Assembly (NCBI GenBank): GCA_965153355.1
Contig: OZ231127.1
Coordinates: 59,892,001-59,956,000 of the forward strand
Length of the DNA stretch: 64,000 bases
Origin: Flaccisagitta enflata
Taxonomy: Eukaryota > Chaetognatha > Sagittoidea > Aphragmophora
Direction: 5' to 3'
Under the pieces are notes generated by a model that was not told where the DNA came from, searched no databases, and was given only the letters and a program-made list of their open reading frames with translations. How positions within the stretch are numbered: position 1 is the first letter of the stretch; each line of letters opens with the position of its first letter. A program made the position numbers and the translations under genes. Below are positions 53,127 to 64,000 of the stretch, in pieces.

Positions 53127-55070
53127 ATATGCACATGACTTCTGGCAAGTCAAGTTCAGGCGAATTGTGATTCTGGAATTTTTCCCCGGAGCTTCGCGAG
53201 TTTGTCCGTCCTAAGTTTACGGTTAAGGGATGTAAAACAAAAACAATATTCACTTTGTCTCACGGCGAAATCAATTAAATGGAATATGAATGAACGATAC
53301 ACTTCAAACTTTGCAGATACCAGAAATGTCTATTATATTCAGTTTGTCTCACAATTTCTTTCATATTTACTTGGTGTCTTACTAACCCTGGCTTCAGCTT
53401 ATATTTATTATCATGTTCGCTTTGTCTCAGACATGTATCATATTCTCATTGTCTCAGATATGTATCATATTCTCATTGTCTCAGAGTAACTAGTGTATTC
53501 AATTTGTCTGATAAATGGGATAAGACATACAAAATTTGATTGATCACTGAAGAATGCATTGTTCACCACCATGGCAAGACGGATTGAACATGATGGTTGG
53601 CTTCAAACAAAGTGAATATGATGGCTTGTTTCAAAGTAATATGACAGCTGGTTTGAGACAAAGTAAGTATGACACTTGGTTTGAGACAACACAAAAATCA
53701 TGGATAGTTTGAGACAAAGTACATATAACATATGGTCTGAGACAAAGAGAATATGATGCATAGTTTGAGACAGAGTAAATAGGATGTATGATCTGAGACA
53801 AAGTGAATATGATGGATAGTTTGAGACAAATAGAATCATATCAAACAACTCTAACCCTAGCCCCCTAACCCTAACCCTAAATCCTAACCCTAACCTTCCA
53901 ACCCCAAACCTAACCCAAGTTCTTTTATTTGAGACAAAGTATTTATGACACTTGGTTTGAGACAACGCCAATATCATGGATAGTTTGAGACAAAGTAAAT
54001 AAGACATATGGTCTGAGACAAAGAGAGTATGATGCATAGTTTGAGACAAAGTAAACATGATATATGGTCTGAGACAAAGTGAATATGATGGCTAGTTTGA
54101 GACAAATAGAATCATATCAAGCAACTATAACCCTAGCCCCCTGACCCTAACCCTAAATCCTAACCCTAACCTTCCAACCCCAAACCTAACCCAAATTTCT
54201 TTTGTTTGAGACAAAGTATGTTTGACACTTGTTTTGAGACAATGCCAATATCATGGGTAGTTTGAGACAAAGTAAGTATGACATATGGTCTGAGACAAAG
54301 GGAATATGATGCATAGTTTGAGATGGAGTAATTATGATATATGGTCTGAGACAAAGTGAATATGATGGATAGTTTGAGACAAATAGAAACAGATCAAATA
54401 GCTCTAACCCTAGCCTCTTAACCCTAACCCTAAATCCTAACATCCTTTGTTTGAGACGAAGTATGTATGACACTTGGTTTGAGACAAAGCCAATATCATG
54501 GATATTTTGAGACAAAGTAAATACAACATATGGTCTAGGACAAAGAGAATATGATGCTTAGTTTGAGACAAAGTAAATATGATATATGGTCTGAGACAAA
54601 GTGAATATGATGGATAGTTTGATACAAATAAAATCATATCAAACAGCTCTAACCCTAGCCTCCTAACCCTAACCCTAACATCCTTTGTTTGAGACGAAGT
54701 ATGTATGACACTTGGTTTGAGACGAAGCCAATATCATGGATAGTTTGAGACAAAGCAAATACGACATATGGTCTGAGACAAAGAGAATATGATGCTTAGT
54801 TTGAGACAAAGTGAATATGATATATGGTCTGAGACAAAGTGAATATGATGGATAGTTTGAGACAAATAGAATCATATCAAACCACTCTAACCATAACCCC
54901 CTAACCCTAACCCTAGCCTGTTGGTTTAAGACAAAGTAAATATGACACATGGTCTGAGACAAAGTGAATATGATGGATAGTTTGAGACAAATAGAATCAG
55001 ATCAAACAACTCTAACCCTAACCCTCTAACCCAAACCCTTAACCCAAATTTTTCATGTCTCACTGCATTT
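53127..55070. repeat. GAGACAAAGT satellite, first copy
   Basis: Pseudo-tandem units of about 33 bp (TTTGAGACAAAGTGAATATGA) grouped into about 240-bp blocks, each closed by a CCCTAACCCTAA patch. Short ORFs here are shadows of the repeat. Confidence 0.92.
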
Positions 55071-58000
55071 AAATCCATGTAAAGCTAACTGTAACAGCCT
55101 TCCTGAGACAATTTGAATACAGATATAGGGTTAGCGTTACATAGATTTCAATGGATTGAGACATAAAAAATCTGACATAGAATTGAGGGAGAAAAAATCT
55201 ACCCAAATTCTAGGTCCAATTTTTTGTGTCTTACTCCATTGAAATCTATGTAAACCTAACCCTAATAGTCTGTTCCAATTGTCCCAAAACATGTTGCCCC
55301 CCAAAAACATCAGAAAAATCAAGTAAGTTCATAAGTAGGTAAGTAAGTAGTAAGTAGTGAGAAGTAAGCGAGTTTAGTGGGGGTATCATGTTTTGAGACA
55401 ATTTGAATACAAATGTAGGGTTAGGGTTACAAAGATTTCAATGGAGTGAGACATAAAAAATCTGACTTAGAATTGAGGGAGAAAAAATCTACTCAAATTC
55501 CAAGTCATATTTTTGGTGTCTTACTCCATTAAAATCTATGTAAACTTAACCCTACTAGTCTATTTAGATTGTCCCAAAACATATTGCCCCCCAAAAACAC
55601 CAGAAAATCAAGTAAGTTCATAAGTAGGTAAGTAAGTACAGTTAAACCCCGCAATAACGGATGTCAAGGGACCAACAAATTGTATCCACTATAGGCAGAT
55701 TTCCCTTATAGCCAACCTATAAATTAAAAGAAATTGATATCAAGGGACCAAGTTCTTAGATTTGTTATAGGCGGATTTCCGTTACTCTTGGATCCGTTAT
55801 AGCGGGGTTTAACTGTAGTTAGTAGTGAGAACTAAGTGAGTTTAGTGGGGGCATCATGTTTTGAGACAATTTGAATACAAATGTAGGGTTACGGTTACAT
55901 TGATTTCAATGGAGTGAGACATAAGAAATCTGATTTAGAATTGGGGGAGGAAAAATCTGCTCAAATTCCAAGTCAGATTTTTTGTGTCTTACTCCATTGA
56001 AATCTATGTAAACCTAACCCTAATAGTCTATTCAGATTGTCCCAAAACATGTTGCCCCCCCAAAACACCAGAAAAATCAAGTAAGTTCATAAGTAGGTAT
56101 ATAAGTAGAAAGTTGTGAGAAGTGAGTTTAGTGGGGGCATCATGTTTTGAGACAATTTGAATACAAATGTAGGGTTAGGGTTACATAGATTTCAATGGAG
56201 TGAGACATAAGAAATCTGACTTAGAATTGAGGGAGAAAAAATCTACTCAAATTCTAAGTCAGATTTTTTATGTCTTACTCCATTGAAATCTATGTAAACC
56301 TAACCCTACTAGTCTATTCAGATTGTCCCAAAACATGTTGTCCCCCAAAAACACCAGAAAAATCAAGTAAGTTCATAAGTAGTTAAGTAAGTAGTTAGCA
56401 GTGAGAAGTAAGTGAGTTTAGTGGGGGTATCATGTTTTGAGACAATTTGAATACAAATGTAGGGTTAGGGTTACATAGATTTCCATGGAGTGAGACATAA
56501 TAAATCTGACCTAGAATTGAGGAAGAAAAAATCTACTCAAATTCTAAGTCAGATTTTTTGTGTCTTACTCCATTAAAATCTATGTAAACCTAACCCTACT
56601 AGTCTATTCAGATTGTCCCAAAACATGTTGCCCCCCAAAAACACCAGAAAAATCAAGTAAGTTCATAAGTAGGTAAGTAAGTAGTAGGTAGTGAGAAGTA
56701 AGTGAGTTTAGTGGGGTATGTTTTGAGACAATTTGAATACAAATGTAGGGTTAGGGTCACATAGATTTCAATGAGTGAGACATAATCTGACTTAGAATTG
56801 AGAGAAAAAATCTACTCAAATTCCAAGTCATATTTGTGTCTTACTCCATTAAAATCTATGTAAACCTAACCCTACTAGTCTATTCAGATTGTCCCAAAAC
56901 ATGTTGCCCCCCAAAACACCAGAAAATCAAGTAAGTTCATAAGTAGGTAAGTAAGTAGTGAGAACTAAGTGAGTTTAGTGGGTGCATCATGTTTTGAGAC
57001 AATTTGAATACAAATGTAGGGTTAGGGTTACATTGATTTCAATGGAGTGAGACATAAGAAATCTGACTTAGAATTGGGAGGAAAATCTGCTCAATCTAAG
57101 TCAGATTTTTTGTGTCTTACTCCATTGAAATCTATGTAAACCTAACCCTAATAGTCTATTCAGATTGTCCCAAAACATGTTGCCCCCCAAAACACCAGAA
57201 AAATCAAGTAAGTTCATAAGTAGGTATGTAAATAGAAAGTTGTGAGGAGTAAGTGAGTTTAGTGGGGGCATCATGTTTTGAGACAATTTGAATACAAATG
57301 TAGGGTTAGGGTTACATAGATTTCAATGGAGTGAGACATAAGAAATCTGACTTAGAATTGAGGGAGAAAAAATCTACTCAAATACTAAGTCAGATTTTTT
57401 GTGTCTTACTCCATTGAAATCTATGTAAACCTAACCCTACTAGTCTATTCAGATTGTCCCAAAACATGTTGCCCCCCAAAAACACCAGAAAAATCAAGTA
57501 AGTTCATAAGTAGGTAAGTAAGTATTATGGAGTGAGAAGTAAGTGAGTTTAGTGGGGTTATCATGTTTTGAGACAATTTGAATACAAATGTAGGGTTAGG
57601 GTTACATAGATTTCAATGGAGTGAGACATAAAAAATCTGACTTAGAATTGAGAGAGAAAAAATCTACTCAAATTCCAAGTCATATTTTTTGTGTCTTACT
57701 CCATTAAAATCTATGTAAACCTAACCCTACTAGTCTATTCAGATTGTCCCAAAACATGTTGCCCGCCAAAAACACCAGAAAATCAAGTAAGTTCATAAGT
57801 AGGTAAGTAAGTAGTAGGTAGTGAGAAGTAAGTGAGTTTAGTGGGGTCATCATGTTTTGAGACAATTTGAATACAAATGTAGGGTTAGGGTTACATTGAT
57901 TTCAATGGAGTGAGACATAAGAAATCTGACTTAGAATTGGGGGAGGAAAAATCTGCTCAAATTCCAAGTCAGATTTTTTGTGTCTTACTCCATTGAAATC

Positions 58001-58350
58001 TATGTAAACCTAACCCTAATAGTCTATTCAGATTGTCCCAAAACATGTTGCCCCCCCAAAACACCAGAAAAAGCCAGTAAGTTCATAAGTAGGTAAGTAA
58101 GTAGTAGGTAGTGAGAAGTAAGTGAGTTTAGTGGGGGTATCATGTTTTGAGACAATTTGAATACAAATGTAGGGTTAGGGTTACATAGATTTCAATGGAG
58201 TGAGACATAAAAAATCTGACTTAGAATTGGGGGAGGAAAAATCTGCTCAAATTCTAGCTCCGATTTTTTGTGTCTTACTCCATTGAAATCTATGTAAACT
58301 TAACCCTAACAGTCTATTCAGATTGTCCCAAAACATGTTTCCCCCCAAAA
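55071..58350. repeat. 287-bp hairpin satellite, first block (about 11 monomers)
   Basis: CATGTTTTGAGACAATTTGA recurs at about 55387, 55853, 56140, 56431, 56717, 56988, 57272, 57562, 57851 and 58140. Each monomer is two inverted arms of about 95 bp plus an about 85-bp spacer with AAGTAGGTAAGTAAGTAG. Confidence 0.95.
55639..55815. mobile_element. 177-bp TA-flanked MITE inside a satellite monomer
   Basis: CAGTTAAACCCCGC and GCGGGGTTTAACTG at the ends, TA on both sides, second inverted AACGGAT/ATCCGTT pair inside. Confidence 0.9.
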
Positions 58351-58445
58351 CAGGGGAGTTAGGGTTAGGGTTAGGGTTAGGTTAGGGTTCAAGGGTTAGG
58401 TTTAGGAGGGTTAGGGTTAGCGTTTAAGGGTTCAAAGGTTAGGGC
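58351..58445. repeat. TTAGGG-like repeat patch
   Basis: GGGTTAGGGTTAGGGTTAGG and variants at the end of the hairpin satellite block. Confidence 0.85.
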
Positions 58446-59830
58446 TGTTTGATATTATTCACTTCGTCTCAAACTAGCTGTTATACTTTTTTTGGCTCAT
58501 ATTGAAAATCAATTTCATATTGTCTCAGATCAACTACAGTGAAATCACTAAAATGAAATGACTATGGGATTTCATCTACCATGGGCAGATTTATGTCACT
58601 TTTGGGTCTGTATATAACAGGGCATCACTGTATAGGTTTTAAAAATGTAACACTGATTAAACTACATACTATGAATAGCCATCTGACATGATTCTATTTG
58701 TCTCAAACTATCCATCATATTCATTTTGTCTAAGACCTACTGTCATGTTAACTTTGTCTCAAACCAACAGGTTAGGCTAAGGGTTATGGTTATGGTTTGT
58801 TGGGTTAAGCTTTAGGGTTAGGTCTAAATGGTTAGGGTTAGTCGTTTTATAATTACATTGTCTCATATCAAAAATCAAATTAAAATTGTCTCAGATCAAC
58901 TACAGTGAAACCACAAAAATGAAATGACCATGAGTTTTTATCTACTATGGGCGGAATAATGTCACTTTTGGGTCGGTTGTAGCAGGGCGTCACTGTATAG
59001 GATTTAAAGATGTGACACTGAGTGAACTGCATACTATGATTATTTGACATGATTCTATTTGTCTCAAACTAGGGTTAGAGGGTTAGGGATAGGGTTAGAG
59101 CTGTTTAATATTATCCACTTTGTCTCAAACTAGCTGTTATATTCATTTTGTCTCATACTAAAAATCAAAATCAAATTGTCTCAGATCAACTACAGTAAAA
59201 CCACAAAAATGAAATGACTATGAGTTTTTATTTACTATGGGCAAATTTATGTCACTTTTGGGTCTGTTGTAGCAGGGCATCACTGTATAGGTTTGAAAAA
59301 TGTGACACTATGAATAGTCATTTGACCTGATTGTTCATGTCTCTAACTAGCTCTTATGCTCATTTTGTCTCAAACTATGTATATTCACCTTTGACCTACT
59401 GTCATATTTACTTTGTCTCAAACCAACAGGTTAGGGTAAGGGTTATGGTTAAGATTTGTTGGGTTTGGATTTAGGGTTAGGGTTAGGGGTAGTCATTTGA
59501 AATGATTCTATTTGTCTCAAACTAGCTGTTATATTTACTTCGTCTCATATTAAATATCAAATTCAAATTGTCTCAGATTAACTACAGTGAAACCACTAAA
59601 AATGAAATGACTATGAGTTTTTACCTATTATGGGCAGATTTATGTCAATTTTGGGTCTGTTGTAGCAGGGTTTCACTGTATAGGCTTCAAAGATGCGACA
59701 CTGATTGAATAATTATTTGACATGATTCTATTTGTCTCAAACTAGCTTTCATTCTCATTTTATCTCAAACTATCCATCATATTCACTTTGTCTCAGACCA
59801 TCTATCATATTTAGTTTGTCTCAAACCAAC
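58446..59830. repeat. inverse-orientation TTTGTCTCAAAC satellite with embedded small MITE
   Basis: Four units of about 290-390 bp. Each contains a 90-95-bp CAGTGAAACCAC ... TTTCACTG-type inverted element (58549, 58908, 59196, 59587) between TTTGTCTCAAACTA and TTAGGG-like patches. Confidence 0.85.
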
Positions 59831-60270
59831 AGGTATAAAACAAAAAGAATATGACAACTAGTATGAGACAAAGTGAATATGAAAACTAGTATGAGACAAA
59901 ATGAATATGACAACTTGTATGAGACAAAAAGAATATGACAACTAGAATGAGACAAAACAAATTTGCCAATTCGTATGAGACAAAGTTAATTTGAAAAGTT
60001 GAAATGAGCTGGAATGATTTTGTGTCTAAGTGACGCTGTGGGATAGATTGATGCCAGAAACATGTTTGAGACAAAGGAAACTGAAGACAAGAAAGCTTGA
60101 CTGAGACAGAACAAATTTTAGACAAGAAGACAGGATTATAATAGGTATGTCTCACTCATTGGCTCAAAGTCTCAATTTACGGCTCATTGGCTCAGCTATT
60201 TGGGCCTCTTGTCTCGCAATTTCCCATTGAAATGCGTGGTCAGGCTGAGACGTAAACTCGCATTTGAACG
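59831..60270. repeat. ATGAGACAAA repeats and junction to second copy
   Basis: Seven AGTATGAGACAAARNGAATATGACAACT-type units, then unique-looking sequence leading into the second copy of the duplication. Confidence 0.75.
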
Positions 60271-62150
60271 TTCTATATGCACATGACTTCTGGTAAGTCA
60301 AGTTCAGGCAAATTGTGATTCTGGAATTTCTCCCCGGAGCTTCGCGAGTTTGTCTGTCCTAAGTTTACGGTTAAGGGATGTAAAACAAAAACAATATTCA
60401 CTTTGTCTCACGGCGAAATCAATTAAATGGAATATGAATGAACGAGACATTTCAAACTTTGCAGATACCAGAAATGCCTATCATATTCAGTTTGTCTCAC
60501 AATTTCTTTCATATCTACTTGTTGTCTTACTAACCCTGGCTTCAGCTTATATTTAATATCATGTTTGCTTTGTCTCAGATATGTATCATATTCTCATTGT
60601 CTCAGAGTAACTAGTGTATTCAATTTGTCTAATAAATGAGATAAGACATACAAAATTTGATTGATCACTGAAGAATGCATTGTTCACCACCATGGCGAGA
60701 CAGATTGAACATGATGGTTGGCTTCAAACAAAGTGAATATGATGGCTTATTTCAAAGTAAGTATGACACTTGGTTTGAGACAACACAAAAATCATGGATA
60801 GTTTGAGACAAAGTACATATGACATATGGTCTGAGACAAAGAGAATATGATGCATAGTTTGAGACGGAGTAAATAGGATATATGGTCTGAGACAAAGTGA
60901 ATATGATGGATAGTTTGAGACAAATAGAATCATATCAAACAACTCTAACCCTAGCCCCTTAACCCTAACCCTAACCTTCCAACCCCAAACCTAACCCAAG
61001 TTCTTTTATTTGAGACAAAGTATTTATGACACTTGGTTTGAGACAACGCCAATATCAGGGATAGTTTGAGACAAAGTAAAAAAGACATATGGTCTGAGAC
61101 AAATAGAGTATGATGCATAGTTTGAGACGAAGTAAACATGATATATGGTCTGAGACAAAGTGAATATGATGGCTAGTTTGAGACAAATAGAATCATATCA
61201 AGCAACTATAACCCTAGCCCCCTGACCCTGACGCTAAATCCTAACCCTATCCTTCCAACCCCAGACCTAACCCAAATATCTTTTGTTTGAGACAAAGTAT
61301 GTTTGACACTTGTTTTGAGACAATGCCAATATCATGGGTTGCTTGAGACAAAGTAAGTATGACATATGGTCTGAGACAAAGGGAATATGATGCATAGTTT
61401 GAGATGGAGTAATTATGATATATGGTCGGAGACAAAGTGAATATGATGGATAGTTTGAGACAAATAGAAACATATCAAACAGCTCTAACCCTAGCCTCCT
61501 AACGCTAACCCTAAATCCTAACATCCTTTGTTTGAGACAAAGTATGTATGACACTTGGTTTGAGACAAAGCCAATATCATAGATATTTTGAGACAAAGTA
61601 AATACGACATATGGTCTAAGACAAAGAGAATATGATGCTTAGTTTGAGACAAAGTAAATATGATATATGGTCTGAGACAAAGTGAATATGATGTATAGTT
61701 TGAGACAAATAGAATCATATCAAACAGCTCTAACCCTAGCCTCCTAACCCTAACCCTAAATCCTAACATCCTTTGTTTGAGACGAAGTATGTATGACACT
61801 TGGTTTGAGACAAAGCCAATATCATGGATAGTTTGAGACAAAGTAAATACGACATATGGTCTGAGACAAAGAGAATATGATGCTTAGTTTAAGACAAAGT
61901 AAATATGATATATGGTCTGAGACAAAGTGAATATGATGGATAGTTTGAGACAAATAGAATCATATCAAACCACTCTAACCATAACCCCCTAACCCTAACC
62001 CTAGCCTGTTGGTTTAAGACAAAGTAGATATGACACATGGTCTGAGACAAAGTGAATATGATGGATAGTTTGAGACAAATAGAATCAGATCAAACAACTC
62101 TAACCCTAACCCTCTAACCCAAACCCTTAACCCAAATCCTAATTTTTCAT
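60271..62150. repeat. GAGACAAAGT satellite, second copy of the duplication
   Basis: Collinear with 53127-55070, including the unique-looking 5' part (CTTCGCGAGTTTGTC...); offset about 7.14 kb. Confidence 0.93.
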
Positions 62151-64000
62151 GTCTCACTGCATTTAAATCTATGTAAAGCTAACTGTAACAGCCTTCCTGA
62201 GACAATTTGAATACAGATATAGGGTTAGGGTTACATAGATTTTAATGGATTGAGACATAAAAAATCTGACATAGAATTGAGGGAGAAAAAATCTACCCAA
62301 ATTCTAGGTCCAATTTTTTGTGTCTTACTCCATTGAAATCTATGTAAACCTAACCCTACTAGTCTATTCAGATTGTCCCAAAACATGTTGCCCCCCAAAA
62401 ACACCAGATAATCAAGTAAGTTCATAAGTAGGTAAGTAGTATAGAAGTGAAGAAGTGAGTTTAGTGGGGTATCATGTTTGGAGACAATTTGAATACAAAT
62501 GTAGGGTTAGGGTTACATAGATTTCAATGGAGTGAGACATAAAAAATCTGACTTAGAATTGAGGGAGAAAAAATCTACTCAAATTCCAAGTCATATTTTT
62601 TGTGTCTTACTCCATTAAAATCTATGTAAACCTAACCCTACTAGTCAATTTAGATTGTCCCAAAACATGTTGCCCCCCAAAAACACCAGAAAAATCAAGT
62701 AAGTTCATAAGTAGGCAAGTAAGTAGTAAGTAGTGAGAAGTAAGTGAGTTTAGTGGGGGTATCATGTTTTGAGACAATTTGAATACAAATGTAGGGTTAG
62801 GGTTCCATAGATTTCAATGGAGTGAGACATAAAAAATCTGACTTAGAATTGAGGGAGAAAAAATCTACTCAAATTCCAAGTCATATTTTTTGTGTCTTAC
62901 TCCATTAAAATCTATGTAAACCTAACCCTACTAGTCTATTTAGATTGTCCCAAAACATGTTGCCCCCCCAAAACACCAGAAAAATCAAGTAAGTTCATAA
63001 GTAGGCAAGTAAGTAGTAAGTAGTGAGAATTAAGAGTTTAGTGGGGTATCATGTTTTGAGACACTTGAATACAAATGTAGGGTTAGGATTACATAGATTT
63101 TCAATGGAGTGAGACATAAAAATCTGACTTAGAATTGAGGGAGAAAAATTCTACTCAAATTCCAAGTCATATTTTTTGTGTTACTCATTGACATCTATAA
63201 ACCTAACCCTACTAGTCTATTCAGATTGTCCCAAAACATGTTGCCCCCAAAAACACCAGAAAATCAAGTAAGTTTACAAGTAGGTAAGTAAGTAGTAAGT
63301 AGAGAGAAAAGTGAGTTTAGTGGGGGTATCATGTTTTGAGACAACTTGAATACAAATGTAGGGTTAGGGTTACATAGATTTCAATGGAGTGAGACATAAA
63401 AAATCTGACTTAGAATTGAGGGAAACAAAATCTTCTCAAATTCCAAGTCATATTTTTTGTGTCTTACTCCATTAAAATCTATGTAAACCTAACCCTACTA
63501 GTCTATTCAGATTGTCCCAAAACATGTTAACCCCAAAAACACCAGAAAATCAAGTAAGTTTTTAAATAGGTAAGTAAGTAGTAAGTAGTGAGAACTAAGT
63601 GAGTTTAGTGGGGGCATCATGTTTTGAGACAATTTGAATACAAATGTAGGGTTAGGGTTACATTGATTTCAATGGAGTGAGACATAAGAAATCTGATTTA
63701 GAATTGGGGGAGGAACAATCTGCTCAAATTCCAAGTCATATTTTTTGTGTCTTACTCCATTGAAATCTATGTAAACCTAACCCTACTAGTCTATTCAGAT
63801 TGTCCCAAAACATGTTGCCCCCCAAAAACACCAGAAAAATCAAGTAAGTTCATAAGTAGGTAAGTAAGTAGTAAACAGTGAGAGGTAAGTGAGTTTAGTG
63901 GGGGTATCATGTTTTGAGACAATTTGAATACAAATGTAGGGTTAGGGTTACATAGATTTCAATGGAGTGCGACATAAAAAATCTGACTTAGATTTGGGGG
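62151..64000. repeat. 287-bp hairpin satellite, second block
   Basis: At least six monomers with the same arms as the first block; continues past the window end. Confidence 0.95.

Noticed and set aside
53603-54962. Short ORFs with SYSLCLRPYIIFTLSQT
   Set aside because: Translations of the GAGACAAAGT satellite, repeated in the duplicate; no start context or splice evidence.
55071-58350. True telomere end
   Set aside because: TTAGGG motifs are short patches in both orientations within satellite monomers, not a terminal array.

Overview
The window is nuclear DNA of an invertebrate animal. Genes are split by short GT-AG introns, dinucleotide and tetranucleotide microsatellites are dense, there are many TTAGGG-like motifs, and DNA transposons and a Polinton (Maverick)-type element are present. 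I cannot name the species. No rRNA or tRNA gene was recognised.

Layout. 0.5-4.9 kb (minus): a secreted precursor with signal peptide and about 40 copies of a roughly 20-residue Asn/Ser-rich peptide separated by dibasic sites; its distal array is broken by a 340-bp duplication. 7.5-12.1 kb (minus): the C-terminal half of a BCCT-family transporter. 12-15.7 kb: an unrecognised plus-strand ORF split by a 2.36-kb TIR element with 4-bp target duplications. 15.8-28.5 kb (minus): a Polinton-like gene block with a multi-exon major capsid gene, a repeat protein with a linker-histone-like C terminus, a minor-capsid candidate, integrase, two small conserved-looking proteins and a two-exon packaging ATPase; no polymerase or protease was found. 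29.2-37.5 kb: a TIR-bounded 8.3-kb element carrying an intact ten-exon gene (about 851 aa), probably a captive transposase of a family I cannot name. 37.8-41 kb: a TIR element, the C-terminal part of a non-LTR retrotransposon with a restriction-like endonuclease, and a MITE. 41.4-45.0 kb (minus): a four-exon EamA/DMT-type transporter. 45.9-47.0 kb: a hAT relic with perfect 8-bp target duplications. 48.7-50.8 kb: a 2.08-kb foldback palindrome. 53.1-64 kb: satellite DNA whose 287-bp monomer is itself a long imperfect hairpin, inside a 7.1-kb higher-order duplication.

A theme runs across the window: one family of short elements beginning TTTAG plus hairpin and ending near GGCCTTGTT, Helentron-like in layout, recurs more than a dozen times and mostly sits in introns. 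In at least five copies the 5' hairpin stem and the 3' subterminal motif differ between copies but stay complementary to each other. Exon joins given here were checked by reading splice dinucleotides and codon phase by eye; no alignment or database search was run.
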